Shown one piece after another: positions 1 to 11,044 of a stretch of 64,000 nucleotides of DNA (positions within the stretch are counted from its first letter, which is position 1; every line of letters starts with the position of its first letter). A model generated the notes under the pieces. That model made no database searches. It was not told the DNA's origin and was given only the letters and a program-made list of their open reading frames with translations. Source of the DNA: Rhizoclosmatium globosum (taxonomy: Eukaryota > Chytridiomycota > Chytridiomycetes > Chytridiales > Chytriomycetaceae); NCBI GenBank assembly GCA_002104985.1, contig MCGO01000008.1, positions 724,204 through 788,203 on the forward strand. The letters run 5' to 3'. The position numbers were made by a program, and so were the translations under genes.

Positions 1-214
1 ACCCAGCCATTCTCAACAGGCCCCAAACCAAACAAACCATCTACACCACAACCAGAAACAATCCCATCCTCCAGCCTTGGCCTGAAACGAGAAAACAAAC
101 GTGTCCCCGCGTCAGGAGGCAATGCAGGTGGAAACACGGGGGGAAGTGGTGTGAGTGGTTCGTCGGGTTCTGCAAACCAGAAGAAACCAAGTGTGAACAA
201 AACGTACGGTTTAT

Positions 215-245
<31 letters not shown>

Positions 246-712
246 GCCCCACTTTTGTTTTTTGGAGAAGAAGGGCTGACTTGATGGTGAATGTTAGGGT
301 CGAGTCGCCTGTGATGGCCTTGAAGTCGCCTGATGATTTGCCTATTGATCCGAATGAGCCACGATACTGTATTTGTAATCAGCATTCGTATGGTGATATG
401 ATTGGGGTGAGAAACTTGATATTGCATTTCTTTGATCTAACTGCTGCTGCTTTTGATTGTTTAGTGTGATAATTCTGATGTGAGTTGTTGGTTTGCGAAT
501 TTATTGCAAGTAACTAATTTTATGACTTTATAGTGTGAGATTGAGTGGTTCCATTATGGTTGTGTTGGGTTGACGGAGAAAGTTGAGGGTTCTTGGTTCT
601 GTCCTCAATGTCGTGACCGTGCAAACAAAAAGACCAAGGTACGTTCTTAAATCGTGTGGTTTTGATGTCTATTGTAACTGACTTTGTTTGGATTTGATAG
701 AGACGAATGTAG
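1..712 (+). CDS. ING-family PHD-finger protein (3' part of gene)
   Basis: The C-terminal PHD finger of an inhibitor-of-growth type protein; ING proteins read histone H3K4 methylation within acetyltransferase or deacetylase complexes. The gene starts before the window. Visible exons are about 1-203, 298-406, 465-479, 533-638 and 701-712. The spliced finger reads [16 protein letters not shown], then CDNSD, then [16 protein letters not shown], then [11 protein letters not shown], giving the Cys4-His-Cys3 zinc ligands in the ING order. A short basic tail (KKTKRRM) follows the finger, as in other ING proteins, and the last exon encodes only RRM and the stop. The part before the finger is Ser/Gly/Asn-rich linker. 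The intron at 204-297 contains a 29-base C run. Family assignment is secure; the particular paralogue (Yng1, Yng2 or Pho23 type) cannot be decided without the N terminus. Confidence 0.9.
215..243. repeat. C29 homopolymer inside an intron
   Basis: An uninterrupted run of 29 C lies in the intron at 204-297 of the ING gene, about 55 nt before its 3' splice site. It may have grown from a pyrimidine tract. The exact length is uncertain because such runs are hard to sequence. Confidence 0.9.
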
Positions 713-813
713 TCATATTTAATTTTGTTTGTACGTGCTCAATAAAGCTCAGGAGCTTGCTTATCTTACTTACGTCCTTTTATTTACGGCTGTTGATACT
801 ATCTTCACGTGTA

Positions 814-2223
814 TTATATGAAAAGAAAGAAGAAGGGAATCAAAGAATATTCTCGTCTCCATCCTTGGGAAGTTGGTTTCACTGACGCGGCACCAGCAAA
901 TCTATTAAATGAAACCGTTCCATTCGCAGAAGTGGTGGTAGTAGTTGTAGTAGTCGTAGTTGTGCTTGAAGTTGTAACAACTCCAGTAAATGGTAAAGCC
1001 TCAGAGTATCCTAAATAAGACTATTCAGTCTATTATCTGCATTAATTATTGATTTAGTATCAAACCAGTTGGACAATTTGTCGCCATCGTCCCAAAACTC
1101 GGCGGAATTGGAGTATACTTTCCCGTCAACTCATCAAACGATTTCAAGCTATCACTCTGATACGTATCATCTTCCGCAATACTAATAGAATACGAGCTAT
1201 CCATGCGTTGTTAGCTGTTGTTGCACATAACCCACAACAATGACAACACTCAACTAATAAAACCCAGAATACGTAACATCCTTCTCCGTATCATTCACAA
1301 CATCCATAATCGCAGACCCAATCGCAATTCCATTACTCCCATAAACTTGCGCCGCATTATTCGTCCGCACAGAAGCATTCGAAACCGTCGCACCAGGATT
1401 AATCACCCAAAGTCCGCATAATACACCTGAATCCCACTTCACCCCCAGTGTTAATCAACCCATCTTTCCCTGAACCTACAAAACAACCATACCTATACCA
1501 CGCACTCTTAACTCCAGGCAACCCCGCCCCGGAATTCCCATTCAAATCCGGCCACGACGCGGAAATCGTCACGACGCCTGATGTCGCGCCTGGACTCGCG
1601 TCTGTGAACCAGCTCCCGGGCGTTACGATCGGCCAATTGACAATGGTTCCTGTGCTTACGGGGGGATACAGTTTCGAAAGGCTGATTGAGTCGTTGAACT
1701 TGGAGGGGGGGAAATAGAGGTTAGTAAGGGGAGGGGGTGGGGGGGTTTTAAATGAAGTTTAGGATGGGGGGAGAGTGGAGGTACTCAACGTAATTGTATG
1801 GGATATTTGGATCCACGACGGAGATATGAACACTCAACGCGTCGGTATACCCCGTTAAACACGGAAGATTCAGGACAATCGGAGAACCCGCTGCTGTTCC
1901 GTTTGGATACTGTTGGACCAGGACAGTGTTTGTGAATACGGTTGGGGGTAATGCTGTGGTGGAAACGGGGGAACGTTGTCCCATGTTCCAGCACCATGAT
2001 CGACGGTCTTTGTTCCAGATTTGTTGGGATATGTAGTGGATTGCGTTACCGCCTGTATAGTCAAAGAGGGGTTCACAGGCTGGAAGGGGTTTAGTTGCAA
2101 CCTTTGGCATATTATAGTAAAGGGGGCTTACTTCTATGAGATGAGGAAGAAAACGAACGACGTAAGAGTTAGTATACTGTGTAAGGTGTTGCAAGAGTCG
2201 AATGTCACTCACGGAACTCCCAT
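814..2223 (-). CDS. Thr-rich protein with GPI-like tail, unrecognised N-terminal domain
   Basis: I do not recognise the family. Six exons join in frame (1068 nt, 355 aa): 2213-2223, 1790-2126, 1480-1698, 1264-1436, 1066-1196 and 814-1010. The body holds several Cys and Trp (for example RRSWCWNMGQ and SAWYRYGCF), then an acidic stretch, a linker of ten consecutive Thr near the C terminus and a short hydrophobic end (SLIPFFFLFI) like a GPI-attachment signal. That suggests a cell-wall or plasma-membrane surface protein. The odd point is the N terminus: the best start (ATG at 2223) gives MGVP plus a spliced exon and no signal peptide, so the true 5' end may be missing or misjoined. The 43-nt intron at 1437-1479 removes what otherwise looks like a frameshift. 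Gene reality is fairly sure; the start is weak. Confidence 0.6.
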
Positions 2224-2301
2224 GTCGATTTCTGAGAAGGATTTACAAAAACAGAATACGATCGCGTTTCTTCTTTATTTCCAACTCAAGTTTTTAGTAA
2301 T

Positions 2302-4451
2302 CTATTCTTTTTTCGTATCCAAACTTTGACGGACGGGACTTTGCTGTCGCCTTTGGTCCAAGCTGGCGCCTCGACTCTGTTGTTTCTCCTCCAATGGTTG
2401 TTCAACAAGAGCGTTGGCCTGGTCCACCACAGGCTCCACTGATTTTGTCTGTTCAGAATTAACAGCCTCTTCCACACCCGCATTCACAGCACTCTCAGCA
2501 ACAACAGCAGCAGCTTTATCCTCCTCCGCTTTCAAGGCAGCAGCAACAGCAGCAGCCGCAGCCGCCTTCTGCCTCTTCTCCTCCAAAACAACCTTCATCT
2601 CCCACCTCTTCACAACAGCAACATACTTCCCAAGCCCCTCCAAAACCTCTCCTCCCCTCCTCCCAAAAGGCCCGCGCCAGAACTTCCCCCCATCAAATGA
2701 ACCTCAAACCCATCCCAAATACTCGGCACAAGCACCTCTACAAACAGCTTGCAAGCACTACAGAAATCCCTGTACCGCTGCGACTCCTCCACTTCAGCTT
2801 CCGTGCCCCCCACTTCGGACTCAATCGCAGTTGCAGCGTTTTGCAACACCGCCACGACTTTTGAAATGTGTCCTGAAATAACGAGACGCAGGCGCGGGGC
2901 AAGAGCCGTTGCAGGAACAACGCGAAGAGCGTTGTAACAAGTGTAAAACACGTTCAGGAGGTGGGCGAGGGGTGGGTATGCAAGTAACTGCTGTGGAGGG
3001 GAAATAATGTTCGCGGCAGATGCAGCGCTGCTTGGTGGGAACGAGTTTTGTCGGGAGGGTACTGTGGTCGAGGAGGCTGTGAACTGTTTCATGTAGATTC
3101 CTTGAGCGACTGGGGTTGTTGTTGAGAGCCAGTTGTGGAATCCTGCACAGCCTTCGTCGAGGAGGGTTGTTGCGATGCGTTCTGTTGCGGTGAGGAAGGG
3201 GTCAGTTGTGAGGATACGGAAATCGACGCCGACGCGGCCGAGGGAGAGGCCGTAATACATCGTTTGGGTAAGCAGGGAGGAAAGTGATTGGGTGTCGTGG
3301 ATGTGGGGTAGAGATTGAGTGAGGGCTTCAAGGAAGAGGTTGACGGTTTGTGTCACGTACGAGGAGAGAATTGTGGAAGTTGCGAGAGCAGATGTTTGGG
3401 GATGGTAGATGGCTGGGGTTGTAGCAGTTTGAGAGTTGTGATGGAGGGAGTTGGAGTGAAGTAATGTTGATGTGGACGAAGGGAGGTTTGAGTCAGCGAA
3501 AATAGCCTTATACTGAGTGATGATATCGAAAAAGTGTTCGCGAGATACTTCAATGTACTTTTTCACATGCTCAGATGGGTCAGTTTCGCGAATTTCAGAC
3601 AGCAGTTGGCGAAAGAAGGCGTCTTTCTGCTGCAGAAAGACGAGACGAAGTTCTGTTTCCGGAAAGACTTCCATTCGTCTAAGATAACCAATAACACGAA
3701 TACATTGAGGCAGTTTCGCGTTTGATTTCAATGTTGCGACCAACTGGGCCAGCATCAGCGTAGTTGACGTTGAGACTTGAGAAGAAATCGACTGAACTGC
3801 AGCAGAAGATGGATGGCGGAGGGTCTAATTGGATGCGATTAGTTGAAGCGGAGAACGGGGTGTCCAGTGTACCAAACGAGAGACAAATGCAGCCAGATCA
3901 AGGGCATCCTCATAGGCACCCGCGCGCACAAAGGCATCAAAGAGGGAAGGGATACCAAGTAGATCGATTATTTGGTCGTAGTTGTTTCTGAGGATGCGTT
4001 CCTTGTCCTTCTGCGACTGATCGATTGGCTGTGGTTTTCGGGGATAGTTTTAAAAGGGACATCAACAACAAAGAAACAAACAAACGCACATCCAACTTCA
4101 GGTTCAGCGACAGAGCCTCCGCTTTCAAGGCAAGGCCGTCGAGCGAAGCGGCAACGGCATCGGCCCGCACGGCCAAGTCTCTTTGGCACGCATTCGCAGC
4201 GAGAAAGGACCGGTGCTCGGCGGCCGCGAGTCCGGACAGCGCCGCGTCGATGCCGCGTTGCTCGGCCGCTGAATTGGTTGGTTTGGTTGGTTGGTTGTTT
4301 TGGTGGGTGGGTGGTTTTAATGCATTGAGTAAACAACAAAACATCACTCACCAAGTGCCGATGGAAGCGCCTTCAACTGCGGAAGGCCCATGTCAAGGAG
4401 CAGTGCGGCAAGGCCCTTGGTGTCCGTGGGCGATGTTGCGGTTTGAACCAT
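2302..4451 (-). CDS. COG8: COG8, conserved oligomeric Golgi complex subunit 8
   Basis: Subunit of the COG tethering complex, which captures retrograde vesicles at the Golgi. Exons 4352-4451, 4090-4268, 3873-4016, 2703-3824 and 2302-2646 give 629 aa, close to human COG8. The N-terminal region (RSFLAANACQRDLAVRA) fits the Dor1/COG8 start, and the core contains ETELRLVFLQQKDAFF and EVSREHFFDIITQYKAIF, the diagnostic COG8 stretch. The C-terminal 100 residues are Ala/Glu/Gln-rich and probably disordered. Reaching them requires a 56-nt intron at 2647-2702 with a purine-rich 3' end; without it the protein stops at 2610 after a Gly-rich tail. Start ATG 4451 is the first in frame. The stop lies about 80 bp downstream of the start of the neighbouring minus-strand gene, so the two are close tandem genes. 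Confidence 0.9.
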
Positions 4452-4557
4452 TTGAGGGTGAGAAACTTTTAAAGTTGGACAAAAGAACAAGAAATAAATA
4501 ACACATGAAGAAAAAAATCAATAGAGATTTATTGCTATCACTCTCGACCAACTCAAT

Positions 4558-5704
4558 TTACTGAGAAGCCGCCAAGTAGCGCTCAGAGACATCCTTCCAG
4601 TTGACAACGTTCCAGATGTTCTTCAAGTAGTCGGGGCGGACGTTCTTGTACTGCAAGTAGTACGCGTGCTCCCACACATCAATACCCAACAATGGAACAC
4701 GGTGTCCCAAAATTGGGTCCTGGTTGCTGGTCGTAGCAATCTCAAGGCTCTTGGTGGTCTTGTTGTAAACCAACCATCCCCATCCGGATCCTAGAAGGCA
4801 ATTTTCAGTATATTGTTATTATTTGTGTCAGTGGATCCTTACCCTGAACGGCAGCAGCCTGTCCGTTGAAGTTGGTGATGAAGGAATCAAGACTTCCAAA
4901 CTGCTTGGTCAAGGCAGCCTGCAAAGCCCCCTTCTGCAAGTCACCTCCTCCCTGGCTCTGTGGAGCCAAGTTCTTCCAGAAGATGGTGTGGTTGACGTGC
5001 CCTGATTGAAATGAACACAAATTAGTTCATAAATACTCTCAGAAGAGGAAAAGACGAATTTAAGTAATTGAATTATGCCTGATGATCCCTTCAACTCATG
5101 CAGTTTGAGGACATCACGCAATCTACACGCGCACACACACAGAGAAAACAACCTTCATCCTCCATCAACACGAAAACTCACCTCCGTAGTTGAAGTTGAT
5201 GGCACTGTTCAAAGCCAAAACAGCAGCAGCATCCTTCTTGTGCACAGCCTCCTCGAGCTTCTCAATCGCAATGTTGAGGTTGTTGACGTACGTCTGGTGG
5301 TGCTTGGCGTGGTGGATTTCCATGATCTGGGCTATAATATTTAATTGAGTTAGATTGTTGTTGGTATTTGGATGAGAAGGGTGTGGGTTTGTGGGTTTAG
5401 ATCGCATCGAGAGGAGTGTGAGACATGATCTACATCCTCCAGCACATGCACCACGAGATCGGGTCCGTCCTTCTGAGTAAAAGAACGCGAATGTATTTAC
5501 CAGAGATGAATGGCTCCAACTAAGACAAAGTACGAATGATTAATTTGAAATCGACAGGCACACCCAACACAAAGAGAGGAAACTCACGGCGCCTGGGGCA
5601 AAGGACAAGTCTGGAAGAGAGAACTTGGACACTCCGCCAGTGGCAGCAGCAGCAGCGAATCCGCGGGTGAGACGGGGAGTGGTGAGAGCGAGACGGGTGA
5701 GCAT
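4558..5704 (-). CDS. SOD2: Mitochondrial manganese superoxide dismutase
   Basis: Converts superoxide to hydrogen peroxide and oxygen in the mitochondrial matrix. Five exons (5588-5704, 5501-5519, 5182-5331, 4843-5001, 4558-4790) sum to 678 nt, 225 aa. The N terminus [17 protein letters not shown] is a typical presequence with Arg and no acidic residues. Metal ligands are visible: the first His in the [14 protein letters not shown] block, the second in [13 protein letters not shown], and the Asp and third His in [11 protein letters not shown]. The stretch SGWGWLVYN is also standard for the Fe/Mn family. Exon 2 is a 19-nt microexon encoding only LEPFIS and part of a codon, yet it carries the conserved Glu-Pro before the first helix. 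A short gap (106 bp) separates its stop from the COG8 start. Confidence 0.95.
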
Positions 5705-5844
5705 TTTTGAAGGTTGCTTTTTCTCTGATCAACCAACACGTTCTATTGAGCTTACAGAGAAGATGAAGAGTAACTAGGACAGAATTAGCATCCGAGATTC
5801 CGCGTTCATCTTTATTCTTCAATTCATCCACTATGCACCACAAC

Positions 5845-7194
5845 TTAGATAATCTTTTTGGAAACAAGGAACTGCTTCAAGTATCGAGTTTGGAGGTATC
5901 CAACCAAAACTGTGGATTCATTCCAGGTTAGAATATAACACTCCAAAACACGGGATGAACAAGCACGAGTAAGAACTCACCCAACACAAAGATTTGAAGA
6001 AGTGTCCAACGAACCACTTTTCCGTTAATGCTTTCACTAAAGTCTCTGAACTCGGCTTCACGATCCTATTCACATGTATAATTGAGTTGGACTGCTGTTT
6101 TTGATGAAAGGTAGAGAATAGAAAGCACTTACACGCTGGTACTTTTGCTCGTTCAAGATATTGTTGACAACATATTTCAAGGATCGCACGCGGACAGAGA
6201 GGTCTACGTGAGTATTTCATTCAGAATCAAAGATTGTTAGAGAACAACAAACTATTACCATCAACAGTTTGTTTCGCGGCTGTTCCATCTGCGTGAGCAA
6301 CTTCACCAAACAGGAGGTCGAATTCCATTTTCTGAAGGGTTTAGGGACACCTCGTTAGTATTCGACAAGGTGAACGGGGGGAAACGATTGAAATGGACGT
6401 ACGGTTTTCGAGTGAGAGAACCATCCATCTTGACCACCGTTAGCAGTCCTATAATTTGAGACCGTTTAGTGGAAATGAACTGTTGGTTGTGGCCAGTCCC
6501 GTGCAAGATTCCGCCAACAGCTCTCCAGACTACTTCAAGCAAGAAACCATCTACCAAACGTCCATCTATACTTCCCCCCCAATTTTGCCGTCGGTTTCAA
6601 AACTCCTGTAGCATGTCACGTCCTTCCAACCAGCCCCAAAACCCTGTCTCAGTCCAACAACGTCTCAAGTCTCCGAGAACCTCCCCATCCTCCCTTAACA
6701 AAGGCATCCAATCGAATCCAAACTTCCACACCCCTCTAAAGACTACTTGAACACTCACACGCAAATCAAATGCTCTCCAAAGTCAGTTGACGTGAAAGTG
6801 AATTTCCCCTTCGCAGCGCCTTTCTGGTTCAAGATCCTGTGCTTCAATACGACAGACTAATGAAGGGTAGCGACCCCCCGGGGGGTTAACGTTTTATTTT
6901 TCCTATATGGGGAGTTAAAACACACCTCGACAGTGATGAGGACAATCTGCTGTGCATTGTCCTGGTACTTCATGAGAGTTGGGTTCCATTCGGTTGCAGC
7001 GTATTTCCCTGTTTCGGTGGTTTTTGAGTGAATCAATAAAGAGTTAAAGGGATTGGGGGTGGTGACGAACCAAGAACTGTTGTGTCCTTGGGGAGCTCTT
7101 CGATGAAGCATTTCTGTTCTGTGCCTTCGAGGATGAAGTGGAGTCCGTGGACGAGGGTTGTGAGGAGGGCGAGGAGTGGTAGGCGAAGGAGCAT
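5845..7194 (-). CDS. p24 (TMED/Erp) family cargo receptor, alpha-type
   Basis: Type I membrane protein of ER-Golgi COPI/COPII vesicles that helps sort cargo, including GPI-anchored proteins. Eight exons (7071-7194, 6926-7008, 6759-6841, 6403-6448, 6259-6331, 6133-6203, 5981-6065, 5845-5909) give 630 nt, 209 aa. Signal peptide MLLRLPLLALLTTLVHG is followed by the GOLD-domain start LHFILEGTEQKCFIEELP, then KGKFTFTSTDFGEHLICV with the second Cys of the disulphide. A coiled-coil segment (RVRSLKYVVNNILNEQKYQR) and one transmembrane helix follow. The tail ends KKII, a dilysine COPI retrieval signal. The EGTEQKCFIEE motif points to the alpha branch (Erp1/Erp5/Erp6, TMED4/9). The intron between exons 3 and 4 is 310 nt, several times the usual length here. 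Confidence 0.92.
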
Positions 7195-7480
7195 CGTTTG
7201 GTGTTTTGGTGGGGAGAAAATAGACAAAAGGGATGTAGAACAAGGATAACGGACTACATGAAATACAATACAATTGAGACAGAGGGGCCAAACGTAGCGT
7301 CTTATGTGAATTAGACTTTACGTGTTGACTTGGCGTAGCTTCTCATTTACCTCTAACTCATACTATCGGAGATGTCTACTGCAAATGTCCGTAAGCTTTA
7401 TCATGTATTAAATAAAAATACTTGGTTCTTTTTAACATGTTCAAGCCTTTTTCTTTTAAGAACCTTCAATTGCCGAAACG

Positions 7481-8939
7481 ATGTGGAGCAACATCCTACT
7501 CTTTGCCTCACCACGGTCTGACACGCATCGCTACTTTTCCCGCATGCCTCAGTCACCCTTGCCAACCCACCTTATCTGGCAAATCGCACATTCATGCCCT
7601 CTTCCAATTTACTTAGTAATGGCTGGCCTCTTTCTACTTTACCGCATCATCCGAACACTTTTCGCAATCGCTCTTAATATTCCTGGCCCAAGACCTTCTT
7701 GGTCTATATCCACTCGATTAGTCCACACTGTCATGAAAGCATCCACAGAAGCAATCCCTCCACAAGCTCGACATTCATATACCCTGAGCCGCTTCGTTAC
7801 TGCCATTCCTGCACCGGCTTGGATGGCAAAAGCGCATGTAGAAGCCGTTGAGATTTCTGTAGAGGATGATGAATTGTGGAACAAGGTTTGGAAGTATGTG
7901 TTCTGGAGTTAGCGAACAAGATCCTCTTGTGGACGCTGGGCTCAGAAGAAGTATCCATGCCGAATGGGTTATACATTGGAATGTCAAACCCAAGATGAAA
8001 GAAGACAGCTGTGTCACTCTTTATTTGCATGGAGGGTTGGTACATTCTTGGCGTGGTTAACCTGACTTGCTGATACAAACCCCTTCCAGAGCCCATATGA
8101 TTGGATCACCAGGTTCCCACCGCGACCTCATTTCATCTCTAAGTAAATCCGTCAACGGTCCTGTCCTAGCAATCGACTACAAGAAATCTCCTGACGCAAT
8201 GTTCCCAGTTGCAATCTTCGAAGCCATTCAAGCCTACCGCAACCTTCTCACCGAGAATCCCTCATGCATATACCCTACATCATCAAAATTTTTCATAAAT
8301 CCTAATTCACCATACAAATTCAAGCCGTCCCAAATCGTCGTCATGGGCGACTCCTCCGGTGGCTGTCTTACCCTCCAAACATTACTCCTAATCGCAGACC
8401 TCGGCCTCCCAACCCCAAAATGTGCCGTCCTTATGAGTCCTCAAACCGACATGCTCATGTCCAGCGAAACAATGACGAGCAACTGGGACAGCGACATCCT
8501 ATGCTTTGATCGCGTTGGATACGTGTTTGGAAAGATTGCGTATGCTGGGGAACGGTTCTCACCTGTACATCCGGTCGTCTCGCCCTGCTACCAAACGGAT
8601 TTCAGAGGCTTACCGCCGGTTTTGATACAAGTCGGGGATGCTGAAGTCCTTCTAGGTGATACCAAACGACTGTTCGAAGGAATGAGGCGGTATGGAGGGG
8701 TAGATGTTGAAATGCAAGTTTGGAAAGATTGTTTTCACGTTTGGCATGCGTTTGCTGGGTTCATTGGAGATGCTGCTCATGAGGCGATCAATGAGGTTGG
8801 TGAGTTTGTCAGGAGAGTTGAGGGGTTCATTGAATGCAGAAATGACGACCGAAGTACCAAGTTTGTGACTTTAAGAAATGGCGGAAAAGTGATCAAGGTG
8901 GAGGGAAAGAGGAGGAAACGACGTGTAGGAAAATCATAA
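7481..8939 (+). CDS. Membrane-anchored HSL-family esterase (copy A)
   Basis: Alpha/beta hydrolase of the hormone-sensitive-lipase/arylacetamide-deacetylase group, probably ER-anchored; yeast Say1 (steryl acetyl hydrolase) is a plausible functional relative. A hydrophobic N-terminal helix (LPIYLVMAGLFLLYRII) is the anchor. The catalytic domain shows the oxyanion motif LHGGAH, nucleophile GDSSGG, acid region IQVGDAEVLLGD and His in CFHVW. Exons 7481-7893, 7946-8035 and 8090-8939 sum to 1353 nt, 450 aa. The first intron (7894-7945, 52 nt, GTATGT donor) occupies sequence that is exonic in copies B and C. A basic tail (GKRRKRRVGKS) ends the protein. It is convergent with copy B. Substrate is not predictable from sequence. 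Confidence 0.85.
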
Positions 8940-9106
8940 GCAGTGTTCATATTTCATTGATTGAATTGCTACATTTTGGATACTAATAAGATATATATAA
9001 CATTGATACTTATTTTGTTAGATTTGCAACAACATATGTATGGCGAACCTGTGGCAGAACAGCTTTCGTTGCCGCACATATCACAATATTAGGATTCGAA
9101 TAATAA

Positions 9107-9323
9107 TGGACCTGGAATACCAAAAGCAATTGCGACGATCGTCAACAAGAACAGGAGTATTATATACGTGAGAGTGATAATGAAGTACAGAGTTATTGTC
9201 CAAAGCAATTCTGTAGGTGGTGCCAAACACCCACCACCATAGTGGGTGTTGTGGAATATGAGGAAAGTGGTCTGGGATTACCGACCTTGGGGAATCAAAA
9301 AGCTTATATTTGATGATAAACAT
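9107..9323 (-). pseudogene. Relic of a fourth HSL-family esterase
   Basis: Starts like its paralogues (LFDSPRSVIPDHFPHIPQHPL, against LFASPRSVLPEYFPHVPQAPL in copy B, shown here in parts). It then runs out of frame into WWWVFGT. In another frame the similarity resumes with TELLWTI and FIITLTYIILLFLLTIVAI, then AFGIPGP, matching the anchor helix of copy B minus about six residues. Similarity ends at the IPGP position, so no catalytic domain remains. One or more frameshifts, a small deletion and a 3' truncation make it a clear pseudogene fragment. It lies between copies A and B. Confidence 0.8.
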
Positions 9324-9390
9324 TTTAAATGATAAGGATTGTTGAACAAATCTTGTAACGGTATTGAGCTTTAACGAGGTTCAGTTGAAA

Positions 9391-10836
9391 TTAAATGGCA
9401 GACTCGAAACCTCTTCTCCTTGATTCTTCCTTTGACAGTTTCAACATCTCGTCACTTCCGTGCAAAAATCTCGTGAAAGTATCAAGAACCAACCCCACAG
9501 CCCTCCCCTTAACGAACTTCCCAATTTCATCAATGGCCTCCTGACCAACACCCCCAGGAAACATTTGCCAGACATGGAAACAGTCCTTCCAAATTTGCAG
9601 CTCAACAGAAGGTCCGCGTTTACTCTTTGCAATGGCCCCAAAAAGGTACAACGAATCGTCCATAAGCACTTCAGCATCTCCAACTTGAATCAAAAGCCGT
9701 GGAACGCCACTGAAATCTGTCTGAAAACACGGAGACAGAATTGGATGCGTATCGGGAAATTCTGGTCCTGCATATTCGCTCTTACTAAAGCCATAGCCAG
9801 TGCGGTCAAAGGACAGTAAATCTGATTCGAAATTGAGATGCATTGACGGATTTTCTATCATTCTTATGTCGGTGTTTGGGGAAAGGAGAACTCCTGAGTT
9901 TGGAGTTGGAATATTGAGACGAGGGAGAAGGAGTAATGTTTCGAGAGCGAGACAGCCACCAGAGGAATCTCCCATTATCGTGATTTGAGAAGGCTTAAAA
10001 GGCGATGATGATGTGGGGTTTGTAAAAAATGCAGCGGAGCAAGGAACAGAGAGCGAGGTTTCAACAAGTGTTTGGTAAGTCTGGATAGATTGGAAGAGGG
10101 AAACTGGAAACATTGCTTCAGGGGCTAATGTATATTCAATAACAAGGACTGGACCGTTTATGGATTTGCTTATGTTGGCGACAAGGTGACGATGAGATTT
10201 TCTTGAACCAGCCTAATAATGAAATAAGTCATCATTTTAGAAATTATCGCGACTAAATACATACCCGCCATGTAAAAAAATAGCTAAATGGCTTTCTTCT
10301 TTAAGCTTAACTTCAACATCCCAATGAATAACCCATTCGCCTTTTATCATACTTTTATCAGAATACTTTCGAATACGACATGTGTTATGAGGTTCCATAT
10401 TTGAATCAGCTGTCACGCACTGCCACACTTGGTCCCAAAGTATATTGTTGTCCATAGAAATGTCAATGTCCTCTACGTAGGCGCTACAGAGCCAAGCAGG
10501 AATCGACAATGCAGAAGCCATTCGCATAACGGTATATGAGTGTCGAGATTGTAGGGGAATAGCTGTTGTCATTGCCTTCACGACGGCATGTATGATCCTG
10601 GTCGTAATCGACCAAGAGGGCCTGGGACCAGGAATACCAAATGCAATAGTAATTACCACTTCGACAAAGATATAGAGTAGATACAAGAGAGTTATAATTA
10701 AGAACAGCGGAAACGGACAAGCATGAGCGACTATCCAAAGTAAGTCTGATGGAAGAGGAGCTTGTGGTACATGAGGGAAGTACTCCGGGAGCACAGAGCG
10801 AGGAGAAGCAAAGAGCATTGACATGAGGTTGAACAT
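9391..10836 (-). CDS. Membrane-anchored HSL-family esterase (copy B)
   Basis: Paralogue of copies A and C with the same plan: N-terminal motif FASPRS, hydrophobic anchor (LFLIITLLYLLYIFVEVV), IPGPRPSWS linker, oxyanion HGG, nucleophile GDSSGG, acid region IQVGDAEVLMDD and CFHVW. Exons 10261-10836 and 9391-10212 sum to 1398 nt, 465 aa. The single intron (10213-10260) sits at the same place as one in A and C, but to keep frame it must use a donor 4 nt further downstream. The result is HGGY followed by AGSRKSHR instead of HGGAHM-IGSPGSHR, so two residues beside the oxyanion loop are lost. Catalytic Ser, Asp and His are all kept. Activity may be altered, but the gene looks intact. Confidence 0.82.
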
Positions 10837-11044
10837 TGTAGTGTGTATGGATAGAATTGAGGCGAAATTGGAGGGAAAGGATCCTTGGATATTGGATGGA
10901 GATCGGAATAAGACTGTGGCTTCTCATCCTGGAAGAACATGATAAAACAAGTTGTCTCCCTTCCAGTAAGAATGAAAGTTTTGATATTTATGAAAATGCT
11001 TATTAAGTGTTGATTGCAAACGATACAAATATATGAGGCCAAAA

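Noticed and set aside
205..275. Poly-proline tail on the ING protein from the C run
   Set aside because: The frame is open, but it bypasses the PHD finger. Splicing 204-297 restores the standard ING domain.
1437..1479. Frameshift in the Thr-rich GPI-tail gene
   Set aside because: A 43-nt GT-AG intron with a GATTAAC branch-like site restores the frame.
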